Counted from the stretch's first letter, positions 1 to 5,657 are shown. The stretch is 6,705 nucleotides of DNA from Planctomycetota bacterium (GCA_013151315.1 JAADIN010000071.1:1-6705), one strand, 5' to 3'. The notes: generated by a model from the sequence alone, not told the origin. A program made the numbers and translations.

Positions 1-956
1 CCCATGACATAAAATGCGGTGGCAAGCCCATCGGCCTCGGCGGCAGTCGGAGCGATCACGGTTGACGTAAAAACCCCTTCGGCAGGCCAGCCGGTACGCG
101 GGTCAAGAATATGGCTGTACAATTTTCCTTCGTGCTCAAAAAACTGCGTCGCTCCGCCTGCAGTGCCTAGCGCTCGATCCCGCAAATAAAACTCTGCCAA
201 TCGGCGTTTCGGTTTCAAGGGATCGCGAAGCCCCAAAGTCCAAGCTTGCTTCGGATCGGCCTGATTGCATCCGCGCGCCAGCACGCTGCTGCTTCCGCCG
301 TGCCAGAGATAGTCGGTCACGCCACGCTCGTCTAAGAAGGCAGCCACCCGATCCAACGCATAGCCTTTGCCGAGCGAATTGAGATTGATCTCGAGACCCG
401 GCTTGCCGAAACGGATCGACAGTTCGGCGGCGTCGAGTTTTACGTCGTCGAATCCTACCCAGCGCATTGCCTCGGCGATCTCTTCTTCACTGGGAAGTCG
501 ACCTTCGCGACGAAGAAAACCCCAGGCCCGGGAGAGCGGACTGCTCGTGATATCAAAAGCGCCGCCCGTTTCTCGATGCAACTTGCCGGCAAGTTCTAGC
601 AATGAAAACAAATGGGGTTCGACTGAGACGGGACTGTTGGCCGCACCGTGGTTGATGTCGATCACCTCGCTCTGGTCGCGGTAGACCGTCATCTGCTCTT
701 CGAGCGTTTCCACCAGGTCGAAGGCGGCCATGATCTCTTCGGTGACTTCGCCTTGAGAAGCATGATATTGCACCGCGAATTCGCAAGCCATCGCCCGTCG
801 GCTGGCGTGGAGATGCAGCGAGGAGGCCAAGGGAGTCGCCAATTCCATGCGCGCCGTTGCCGCCTCGATCAAGTCTTGCGCCTTGCCGGCCAACGCCCTC
901 GCAGCAGCACGACCTTGAAGGAAGTCTCGCCGGGAATGTTTTTCAGGCTTGGTCAT
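1..956 (-). CDS. apbE: FAD:protein FMN transferase (ApbE family), C-terminus cut off by the window edge
   Basis: I translated the complement from ATG at 956; 318 codons are open to the window edge. ApbE enzymes transfer FMN from FAD to a threonine of flavoproteins such as the NqrC/RnfG subunits, using Mg2+. Visible family signatures: GGAFDITSSPLSRAWGF (about 131-147), a KGYALD segment after EINLNSLG (about 200), HILDPRTGWP (282-291), and AEADGLATAF (306-315), where D309 and T313 correspond to the known Mg2+ ligands. The family is usually about 330-350 residues, so only a short C-terminal piece is missing. The start is fixed by an in-frame TGA six codons upstream. There is no Shine-Dalgarno, and a -10-like TACAAT ends 6 nt before the ATG. 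The N-terminus has a twin-arginine string, SRRDFLQ (8-14), but the following residues carry R16, R20 and K25 and form no hydrophobic core, so Tat export is doubtful and cytoplasmic location is possible. No target flavoprotein gene is visible nearby. Confidence 0.95.
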   Translation of the reverse strand, partial: MTKPEKHSRRDFLQGRAAARALAGKAQDLIEAATARMELATPLASSLHLHASRRAMACEFAVQYHASQGEVTEEIMAAFDLVETLEEQMTVYRDQSEVIDINHGAANSPVSVEPHLFSLLELAGKLHRETGGAFDITSSPLSRAWGFLRREGRLPSEEEIAEAMRWVGFDDVKLDAAELSIRFGKPGLEINLNSLGKGYALDRVAAFLDERGVTDYLWHGGSSSVLARGCNQADPKQAWTLGLRDPLKPKRRLAEFYLRDRALGTAGGATQFFEHEGKLYSHILDPRTGWPAEGVFTSTVIAPTAAEADGLATAFYVM

Positions 957-962
957 TTTCGC

Positions 963-990
963 ATTGTAGACTCAGTAGTCTTCAGTTCAA
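963..990 (-). promoter_or_regulatory. Candidate promoter of apbE
   Basis: On the minus strand TTGAAC (990-985) is followed after 16 nt by TACAAT (968-963), a 5/6 match to the -10 consensus. The -10 ends 6 nt before the ATG at 956, so transcription would begin at or next to the start codon and give a leaderless mRNA. The -35-like hexamer overlaps the outer edge of the palindrome at 987-1080. Assignment is by consensus only. Confidence 0.4.
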
Positions 991-1080
991 AGTGAGCCGC
1001 AACGCGCTAGCGTCGGGTAGCCTGCCCGAAAGGGTAGCCTGCCCGAAAACCCGAGGCTAGCGCCTTGCGGCTCACTTTGA
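987..1080. repeat. 94-bp palindromic intergenic repeat with a 17-bp tandem duplication in its loop
   Basis: The arms at 987-1018 and 1049-1080 are 32 nt each and complementary at 30 of 32 positions, running TCAAAGTGAGCCGC inward to GCTAGC and CGGGT. The 30-nt loop contains most of two perfect tandem copies of GGGTAGCCTGCCCGAAA (1015-1031 and 1032-1048). The element fills most of the gap between the divergent apbE and mutase genes. It resembles the GTGAGCCGCAAGGCGCTAGCC palindromes I recall as dispersed in Pirellulales genomes; that family link is from memory. No target-site duplication could be seen at its edges. Confidence 0.85.
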
Positions 1081-1148
1081 CTGTCGGCTTTCAGTCCGAA
1101 TTTGGAACCACTGAAACTCTGCGAGTCGTCTCGTGCAGACGTGAGGTT

Positions 1149-1175
1149 TTGCCAATAGGGCAATCTTGCTACGAT
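1149..1175 (+). promoter_or_regulatory. Weak candidate promoter of the mutase gene
   Basis: TTGCCA (1149-1154, 5/6 to the -35 consensus) and TACGAT (1170-1175, 4/6 to the -10 consensus) are 15 nt apart, which is short. The -10 ends 8 nt before the ATG at 1184, so if real it would also give a near-leaderless transcript, mirroring apbE. A 5-bp hairpin, TTGCC/GGCAA (1149-1163), overlaps it. Spacing and -10 quality make this tentative. Confidence 0.25.
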
Positions 1176-1183
1176 CTGCGGTT

Positions 1184-2527
1184 ATGAGCGAACTTATCAT
1201 TAGCGTTTCAGGTTTGCGCGGCATCGTTGGGGACACACTCACTCCGGAAGTCGCGATCCGCTATGGGGCAGCCTACGCCGCCACTTTGCCGGCAGGCCCT
1301 GTGGTGGTGACTCGCGACGGCCGCCACACGGGCCCCATGGTGGCCCGGGCAGTACAATCGGCGCTGATGGCCTCGGGGCATACGTGTCTCGATGCGGGAA
1401 TTGCCGCGACGCCGACCACCGGGGTGCTCGTTCGGCATCATGGAGCCGTGGGGGGCGTCCAAATATCTGCCAGCCACAATCCGGCAGAATACAACGGACT
1501 CAAACTTTTTGACCACACCGGACGTGTGATCCCCGCCGCCCCGGGGCAGCAAGTTTTGGATCGTTACCAGAACGATCCACCCGAGTGGGCTCCCTTCGAC
1601 AAGTTGGGCGATTTTCACGCGATCGAAGATACCACGATCGCCCATTTGGCCATGGTCGCAAGCATTTGCGATGTCGAGCGCATCCGACGCCGCCGTTTTC
1701 GCGTCTTGCTCGATGCGAACAACGGCTCGGGAAGCGTGCTCGGCGTTCCCCTGCTGGAAGAATTGGGATGCGAGGTCACCTTGCTTGGTGGCGAACCAGA
1801 CGGTCAATTCGGCCACCCTCCCGAGCCAACCCGCGAAAATCTGAGCGTGGTATTGCCCCTGCTAAAAGAGTTGCAAGCAGACCTCGGTTTTTGCCAAGAC
1901 CCCGACGCCGATCGTTTGGCGGTGCTCGACGAGCAAGGCAACTATCTTGGCGAGGAGTACACGCTCGCCATGTGCGTCGATCAGGTACTGCGTCACACGC
2001 CTGGCCCGGTGGTGACCAATTGTTCGACCAGCCGGATGACGCAAGACTTGGCTGAAAAATATGGAGTGCCGTTCTTTCGCTCGAAGGTAGGCGAAGCCAA
2101 TGTGGTCGATCTCATGTTGGCCGAGAAGGCCATCATTGGGGGCGAAGGCAACGGCGGAGCGATTGATCCACGCGTCGGATACGTGCGCGATAGTTTTGTT
2201 GGCATGGCGATTCTGCTCGATGCCATGGCGGCGCGCGAGCAGCCGATCAGCGCCTTAGCAGGAGAGTTGCCCCGGTACGCAATTCACAAATCGAAGATTG
2301 AAGTTCCCGCGGAGAGGGTCGCCGGCGCGCTCGACGCATTGGAAAGCCATTTTTCTGATGCCACCAGCGATCGGCTTGATGGCCTCAGGCTCGACTGGCC
2401 CAACAAGTGGCTACTCGTCCGGGCGAGCAATACCGAGCCGATTGTACGTGTGGTGGCTGAGGCGCCGAGGGAAGACGAGGCGAAGCAACTGTGCGATGTT
2501 TCCGCAGAGGTCATTGCAGGAGTGTAG
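1184..2527 (+). CDS. glmM: Phosphoglucosamine mutase / phosphohexomutase, archaeal-GlmM type
   Basis: A 447-residue cytoplasmic alpha-D-phosphohexomutase, the usual length for the family. Predicted to interconvert hexosamine or hexose 6- and 1-phosphates; in the GlmM role it makes glucosamine-1-phosphate for UDP-GlcNAc, the precursor of lipid A and other cell-envelope sugars. All four active-site loops are visible (ATG numbering): SASHNP with phosphoserine S97 (95-100), metal loop DPDADR with D239, D241 and D243, sugar-binding loop GGEGNGG (319-325), and phosphate-binding RASNTEP with later R422 (413-422). GEGNGG and SNTEP are typical of archaeal-type GlmM rather than bacterial GlmM (GEQSGH) or PMM/PGM (GEMSGH). 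ATG 1184 is preferred over TTG 1166, because the extra six residues precede the normal ELIISVSGLRGIVG start. No Shine-Dalgarno is seen. Phosphomannomutase or phosphoglucomutase activity cannot be excluded from sequence. Confidence 0.93.
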   Translation: MSELIISVSGLRGIVGDTLTPEVAIRYGAAYAATLPAGPVVVTRDGRHTGPMVARAVQSALMASGHTCLDAGIAATPTTGVLVRHHGAVGGVQISASHNPAEYNGLKLFDHTGRVIPAAPGQQVLDRYQNDPPEWAPFDKLGDFHAIEDTTIAHLAMVASICDVERIRRRRFRVLLDANNGSGSVLGVPLLEELGCEVTLLGGEPDGQFGHPPEPTRENLSVVLPLLKELQADLGFCQDPDADRLAVLDEQGNYLGEEYTLAMCVDQVLRHTPGPVVTNCSTSRMTQDLAEKYGVPFFRSKVGEANVVDLMLAEKAIIGGEGNGGAIDPRVGYVRDSFVGMAILLDAMAAREQPISALAGELPRYAIHKSKIEVPAERVAGALDALESHFSDATSDRLDGLRLDWPNKWLLVRASNTEPIVRVVAEAPREDEAKQLCDVSAEVIAGV

Positions 2528-2546
2528 GCACTTCTCGTCACCAACG

Positions 2547-2595
2547 AAAAAACGGTTCCTTGCCAAATCGACAAGGAACCGTTGAGTTCGTTTTT
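2547..2595 (-). terminator. Rho-independent terminator of the cysteine-rich gene, possibly bidirectional
   Basis: A perfect 12-bp stem, AACGGTTCCTTG (2551-2562) with CAAGGAACCGTT (2572-2583), encloses a 9-nt loop. Read on the minus strand the stem runs directly into a T tract (complement of A2547-2552), the classic form, so it ends the minus-strand gene whose stop is at 2636. On the plus strand five Ts (2591-2595) follow 7 nt after the stem, and an outer ACGAA/TTCGT pairing could bring them close, so it may also end the convergent mutase transcript, whose stop is only 23 nt upstream of the stem. Confidence 0.85.
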
Positions 2596-2598
2596 CTC

Positions 2599-2613
2599 AG
2601 GGCAAGTTGCCCT
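2599..2613. repeat. Small palindrome in the 3' untranslated region of the cysteine-rich gene
   Basis: AGGGCAA-G-TTGCCCT is a perfect 7-bp inverted repeat around one base. It lies between the stop codon of the cysteine-rich gene (2636) and its terminator. No T tract follows on either strand, so it is not a terminator by itself; it may simply add a hairpin to the mRNA 3' end. Confidence 0.5.
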
Positions 2614-2635
2614 AACTCGTTATTGCTAAGCTTGC

Positions 2636-3130
2636 TCAGCCAGCGCAACCGCAGCTAGGCTCGCAGCAGCTGTCGCCTGCACAACCGCAGGAGGGCTCGC
2701 AGCAGCTGTTGCTGCAGCACTTCTTAGCAGCACGACGAGCGCGAATTCGATCGCACAGGCTCGGCTTCTTGCAGCAAGACGATGCACAGCAGTCGCTGGC
2801 GCATCCGCAGGAAGGCTCGCAGCTATTGCCACAGCAACCGCTGTCGGCGCAACCACAGCTTGGCTCGCAGCTGTTACCACAGCAACCGTTGCCGGCAGCA
2901 CAACCACAGGAAGGCTCGCAGCAGTTGTCAGCACATCCACAGCTCGGCTCGCAGCAGCAAGCTTTGCGGGCAGCGCGACGGGCACGCAGCTTGGCCAACA
3001 GGCCGCATCGGGGCTTTTTGCAGCAAGAAGACTCGCAGCAGCTGTCTGCACATCCACAGCTAGGCTCGCAGCAGTTGTCTGCACAACCACAGCTGGGCTC
3101 GCAACAGTCATTCGCACATCCACAGCTCGG
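2636..3130 (-). repeat. Degenerate 33-bp and 48-bp coding repeats in the cysteine-rich gene
   Basis: The EPSCGC blocks recur as similar DNA, for example GGCTCGCAGCAG followed by a CACATCCACAG or CAACCACAG tract on the plus strand, every 33 bp (11 codons) at about 3045-3130 and 48 bp (16 codons) at about 2800-2900. The two basic modules add a longer duplication of about 81-83 codons. This repeat structure favours slippage and copy-number change. Confidence 0.8.
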
Positions 3131-3241
3131 CTCACTACAGCCGTGCCCAAGCATGCCAAAAAACGCATTGGCGCTCGAGGCACTGCTCAGTGCGATGGCG
3201 ACGCTCAAACCGATCGTCGACAGAAGAAGGTGATTTTTCAT
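2636..3241 (-). CDS. Secreted, extremely cysteine-rich repeat protein (EPSCGC repeats)
   Basis: A 201-residue protein I cannot assign to a named family. Residues 1-26 form a classic Sec signal peptide with a hydrophobic core (LLLSTIGLSVAIAL) and an ANA cleavage site before FFG. The mature part has 50 cysteines in about 175 residues, near 29%. It contains nine EPSCGC motifs (starting at 37, 48, 59, 98, 109, 126, 142, 182 and 194), with an 11-residue period in CCEPSCGCADN blocks and a 16-residue period in the CCGNSCEPSCGCADSG block. Two SSCCKKP segments (72-77 and 155-160) lead into basic RARRAA stretches (86-91 and 167-172). A good GGAG ribosome site lies 8 nt before the ATG. Export to an oxidising compartment suggests a disulfide-crosslinked envelope or wall component; metal binding is the main alternative. 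The gene stands alone, with its own terminator. The repeats are also visible at DNA level. Confidence 0.88.
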   Translation of the reverse strand: MKNHLLLSTIGLSVAIALSSASSANAFFGMLGHGCSEPSCGCANDCCEPSCGCADNCCEPSCGCADSCCESSCCKKPRCGLLAKLRARRAARKACCCEPSCGCADNCCEPSCGCAAGNGCCGNSCEPSCGCADSGCCGNSCEPSCGCASDCCASSCCKKPSLCDRIRARRAAKKCCSNSCCEPSCGCAGDSCCEPSCGCAG

Positions 3242-3245
3242 CGGG

Positions 3246-3256
3246 AGGACTCCTTT
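3246..3256 (-). promoter_or_regulatory. Ribosome binding site of the cysteine-rich gene
   Basis: On the minus strand AAAAGGAG precedes the ATG at 3241 with 8 nt between. It is the clearest Shine-Dalgarno in the window; the other genes have none or weak ones. It lies inside a small palindrome, AGGAGTCCT, that could partly mask it. Confidence 0.65.
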
Positions 3257-3419
3257 TGAGGTGGGAAACTTTGGCCGCTCTTGGGGTGTCTGAGTCGCGC
3301 CTCGCCCGCACTTTCAATTGCAGTTCTGTGCCGGTGCGATTTCTTAACGCTTCTCCCAGACGCGAGCAACCAACTCTACGTTTGTTATCAAACCGTATCG
3401 TCGCCTCTTTCTCCGCGGC

Positions 3420-3436
3420 TTGACGAGATTCGTCAA
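3420..3436. promoter_or_regulatory. 17-bp palindrome, candidate operator
   Basis: TTGACGA-GAT-TCGTCAA is a perfect 7-bp inverted repeat with a 3-nt centre, the form of a site for a dimeric regulator. It lies 179 bp upstream of the cysteine-rich ATG and 140 bp past the cyclophilin stop. It is too short and lacks a T tract for a terminator. The binding protein is unknown. Confidence 0.35.
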
Positions 3437-3521
3437 TTTGTCACCCCCATAGAGAGTAGGCAGTCCGGAAGTCTTGTTCGTATCGATTGCGCCGGCACTT
3501 GTAGGCTTTACTGCCTGTAGA

Positions 3522-3546
3522 TCGCCCCACCGAGACGGTGGGACGA
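3522..3546 (-). terminator. Hairpin just downstream of the cyclophilin gene, possible weak terminator
   Basis: CCCACCG (3526-3532) pairs with CGGTGGG (3536-3542) around a 3-nt loop, and TCG/CGA extend the stem past one mismatch. It starts 30 nt after the cyclophilin stop on the minus strand. No T tract follows, so it is not a canonical intrinsic terminator; it could protect the mRNA 3' end or work with Rho. Confidence 0.4.
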
Positions 3547-3575
3547 TGTCCTTCCACCGGGACGATATGGCTTCC

Positions 3576-4010
3576 CTACTCGTCGGCGATGAGAAGTTTC
3601 TCGATCGTGTCGCCTTGCTTGATGGCGTTTACCACTTCTTGGCCGTCGTCCAGTACGCGACCGAATACCGAGTGCTTGTCGTCGAGATGAGCCTGGGGGC
3701 CGTGCGTGATGAAGAACTGCGAGCCGTTGGTGTTGGGTCCGGCGTTGGCCATCGAGAGAGTCCCGGGGGCATCGTGTCTCAGTTCCGGGTGAAATTCATC
3801 TTCAAACGTGTAGCCAGGGCCGCCGGTGCCCGTGCCCTGCGGGCAACCGCCTTGGACCATGAAATTGTCGATCACACGGTGAAAAGCCAATCCATCATAA
3901 AACCCCTCGCCGGCCAGCTTTTCGAAATTAGCAACCGTTTTGGGTGTTTTGTCAGCGAAAAGTTCAATACGAATCTCGCCCTTGTTGGTAGTAAAGGTGG
4001 CGACTTTCAT
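3576..4010 (-). CDS. Cyclophilin-type peptidyl-prolyl cis-trans isomerase (small, cytoplasmic)
   Basis: A 144-residue single-domain cyclophilin, which speeds cis-trans isomerisation of X-Pro bonds in folding proteins. There is no signal peptide, so it should act in the cytoplasm, like PpiB-type enzymes. Active-site residues aligned with human cyclophilin A are present: R45 in FHRVI (R55), F50 and Q53 in NFMVQGG (F60, Q63), Q98 and F100 in GSQFFIT (Q111, F113), and H113 in DDKHSVFG (H126). The tryptophan that binds cyclosporin (W121) is replaced by H108, as in many bacterial cyclophilins, which predicts weak drug binding. ATG 4010 begins the normal first strand, MKVATFTTNKGEI; the TTG start at 4064 would add 18 residues with no family match. 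No Shine-Dalgarno is seen. The gene is separated by 264 bp, including a mobile element, from the permease gene upstream. Confidence 0.94.
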   Translation of the reverse strand: MKVATFTTNKGEIRIELFADKTPKTVANFEKLAGEGFYDGLAFHRVIDNFMVQGGCPQGTGTGGPGYTFEDEFHPELRHDAPGTLSMANAGPNTNGSQFFITHGPQAHLDDKHSVFGRVLDDGQEVVNAIKQGDTIEKLLIADE

Positions 4011-4109
4011 AGGGAGGGAGCTTTCTTGAATGCGGAACTCGGATTGCGGAATATGCTCGTTCAAGATGGCAGTTCCAGGCTATTTCTGCAAGCCCCGCGG
4101 TCTCCAGCT

Positions 4110-4265
4110 CAGGCGAATTGCAAAGTCAGATAAACCGCCAAGGACGCCAAGAGCGCCAAGGAACGAGCTGCAAGAAAATAGCTGTTTTTAAGCAAATTAT
4201 TTCTTTTTTCCTTGGCGATCTTGGCGCACTTGGCGGTTCAAGAAATAGACTTTGCAATCCTCCTG
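4110..4265. mobile_element. MITE-like element, copy 1 (CAGG...CCTG, 156 bp) with 10-bp target-site duplication
   Basis: The ends are inverted repeats matching at 16 of 18 positions: CAGGCGAATTGCAAAGTC (4110-4127) against the complement of 4248-4265. Inside, 30-nt arms (4133-4162 and 4209-4238) pair at 27 of 30 positions. Each arm is three tandem 9-nt units; on the left these are CGCCAAGGA, CGCCAAGAG and CGCCAAGGA (4136-4162). An AT-rich spacer separates the arms. Immediately outside are direct repeats GTCTCCAGCT (4100-4109) and GTCTCCAGAT (4266-4275), 9 of 10 identical, consistent with target duplication on insertion. It has no coding capacity, so a transposase would have to act in trans. The right duplication touches the stop codon of the permease gene. 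Confidence 0.8.
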
Positions 4266-4274
4266 GTCTCCAGA

Positions 4275-5408
4275 TTAAGTCCGCAGCGTGTGACTCATTC
4301 CTACCGCGACCGGAAGAAAAATCATGATCGGCAACCATGCGGCCAGCGTGGGTCGCAGTAGATTGAGGCCCCCCAGCGACTGGCAAGCCAGGGTTACCAG
4401 AGAGAACGAGATCGCCACCAGCAAGCACATGCCGATCGAAAGAAACACGTTGCGATTGCGACGCGAAAACATGAGCGGCAATCCGAGCATCAGCAACGTG
4501 ACATCGACCACCGGCTGCATGAGTCGGGTATGCACCGCCACACGCACGTCGGCACCCAGGTCGGTGCTCGGGTTGCTCAATTCGGTAATCAATTCGCCCG
4601 TCGATGCGTAATTGCGCCACGCCGAACCACTGGCAAGCATCTGAAATGGCAGTTGCGAGACGACAAACACTTGCCCCGGTTCCAACCAGGGTGCGTCGCG
4701 TGCAGTCACAAGGACGGCACGATCCTCGAGCTTGAGCGAAGCCCGTTGATCGATCTTGGGCGGCGAGGTAACGGCATCTAACAAATAGCCTGCCGGATGC
4801 TCCGCGGTGGCGGGTTGATAATAGCCGTCGCTCGCAACCAATTGCTTTCCATAGCGGGCGAGCGATGCAGGGAGGACGAACGTGGGCTTGAGAATCCGCT
4901 GTTCGCTGGCCACCGTTTTTTCGCCGCCAATGAGAATATCGGTTTGCCCGTCGAACCGTGCTTCCATATCGCGAGTCTCGCTGCCTGCAAGATCCTTAGT
5001 ATCGCGCATCAATTCGTTGCGAATGCGTGGAATCAGCAACTCGCGATTGGCGACCCCCAGTAGGCTGACGACGATCGCCGCGGCGAGCAACGGCTTGATG
5101 ACACGGAATTTGGTAATGCCGGCCGCCAACATCGCGGTCAGCTCCTGATGTCGTTGCAGCCAAGTTGCGGTAAACAGTGCCGCAATCATCGCCAAGATAC
5201 CACTGGTGCGATCGAAAAAACTGAGTGATCGATAGGCGTAAAACTCACCGATAACGCCGAGAAGATTACCGCTCTCCTTGGCATGCCGCGAAAAATGATC
5301 GAGGTTCTGAAAGGCATCGATCACCACGTACAGCCCCATCATGCTAAGAAAGCAGATGAGAAATACTTGGACGAACTGCCGCAGCAAATAGCGATCAAGG
5401 ATTTTCAT
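4275..5408 (-). CDS. LptF/LptG family permease (YjgP/YjgQ), LPS-export type
   Basis: A 377-residue inner-membrane protein of the LptF/LptG family. In Gram-negative bacteria these pair with the ATPase LptB to pull lipopolysaccharide from the inner membrane into the LptC-LptA bridge. The layout fits: TM1 about 13-33, TM2 about 64-84, the LptB-coupling segment RHQELTAMLAAGIT (86-99), TM3 about 103-122 followed by NRELLIP, a periplasmic beta-rich domain about 130-290, then TM4 (297-315), TM5 (322-342) and TM6 (354-372). ATG 5408 begins MKILDRYLLRQF, the standard family start. The frame stays open to 5774, but that extension translates the mobile element at 5490-5657 and is not protein. LptF and LptG usually occur as adjacent genes; only one is here. 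Which of the two it is cannot be decided. No clear ribosome site. Confidence 0.92.
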   Translation of the reverse strand: MKILDRYLLRQFVQVFLICFLSMMGLYVVIDAFQNLDHFSRHAKESGNLLGVIGEFYAYRSLSFFDRTSGILAMIAALFTATWLQRHQELTAMLAAGITKFRVIKPLLAAAIVVSLLGVANRELLIPRIRNELMRDTKDLAGSETRDMEARFDGQTDILIGGEKTVASEQRILKPTFVLPASLARYGKQLVASDGYYQPATAEHPAGYLLDAVTSPPKIDQRASLKLEDRAVLVTARDAPWLEPGQVFVVSQLPFQMLASGSAWRNYASTGELITELSNPSTDLGADVRVAVHTRLMQPVVDVTLLMLGLPLMFSRRNRNVFLSIGMCLLVAISFSLVTLACQSLGGLNLLRPTLAAWLPIMIFLPVAVGMSHTLRT

Positions 5409-5489
5409 GAGTCGGCGCAGTGAGAGCGTAGGCGGAGCGGGAGAATAGCGAAGAGGGGCTGCTAGCGTCAAGAGAAGAGTAGGGAAACC

Positions 5490-5657
5490 CAGGCAAACTG
5501 CAAAGTCATAAAAACCGCCAAGGACGCCAAGATCGCCAAGGAAAGAAAAGAGATATGAAAAATCGAGAATCTGGCTGTTTCGGCACCTATTCTCTTCTGT
5601 TCCTTGGCGCTCTTTGCGAACTTGGCGGTTCAAAAAAGTGACTTTGCAATTCTCCTG
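5490..5657. mobile_element. MITE-like element, copy 2 (CAGG...CCTG, 168 bp) with 10-bp target-site duplication
   Basis: Same family and orientation as the element at 4110-4265. The terminal repeats CAGGCAAACTGCAAAGTC (5490-5507) and the complement of 5640-5657 match at 15 of 18. The left arm has three 9-nt units, CGCCAAGGA, CGCCAAGAT and CGCCAAGGA (5516-5542); the right arm (5601-5630) is the complement in slightly decayed form (CTTTGCG for CTTGGCG). The central spacer is unrelated in detail to copy 1. The flanking direct repeats are TAGGGAAACC (5480-5489) and TGGGGAAACC (5658-5667), 9 of 10 identical. It lies in the 271-bp gap between the DedA-family gene and the permease gene, starting 12 bp beyond the DedA stop (duplication included). 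Confidence 0.8.

Larger units (their letters stand above)
3242..3575. other. Intergenic region upstream of the cysteine-rich gene
   Basis: 334 bp without a credible gene. It holds the ribosome site of the cysteine-rich gene, a 17-bp palindrome (3420-3436) and a hairpin just after the cyclophilin stop (3522-3546). No convincing -35/-10 pair for the cysteine-rich gene could be picked by eye. The plus-strand open frames crossing this stretch have no ribosome site or recognisable domain. Confidence 0.6.

Noticed and set aside
987..1080. CRISPR-like or terminator reading of the apbE/mutase intergenic repeat
   Set aside because: There are only two tandem 17-bp units without spacers, and the palindrome has no T tract and lies between divergent genes, where no terminator is expected.
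1208..1816. 202-codon minus-strand frame inside the mutase gene
   Set aside because: It is opposite a gene with all catalytic motifs, has no recognisable domain and is a shadow of its codon usage.
2626..3183. Minus-strand 185-codon frame overlapping the cysteine-rich gene, Ala/Val-rich
   Set aside because: It is a shifted reading of the same repeats with no signal peptide or domain; the repetitive DNA keeps several frames open.
2709..3233. Plus-strand 174-codon open frame rich in Gln and Ser opposite the cysteine-rich gene
   Set aside because: It is the antisense reading of the repeats (Cys/Ser codons become Ala/Gln codons). It has no ribosome site, and the minus-strand frame has a signal peptide, ribosome site and terminator.
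4011..4064. 18-residue N-terminal extension of the cyclophilin from a TTG codon
   Set aside because: The extension has no family match and no ribosome site; ATG 4010 starts at the conserved first beta-strand.
3474..4133. 219-codon plus-strand frame over the cyclophilin gene
   Set aside because: It is the antisense of a complete cyclophilin with all active-site residues; no domain was recognised in it.
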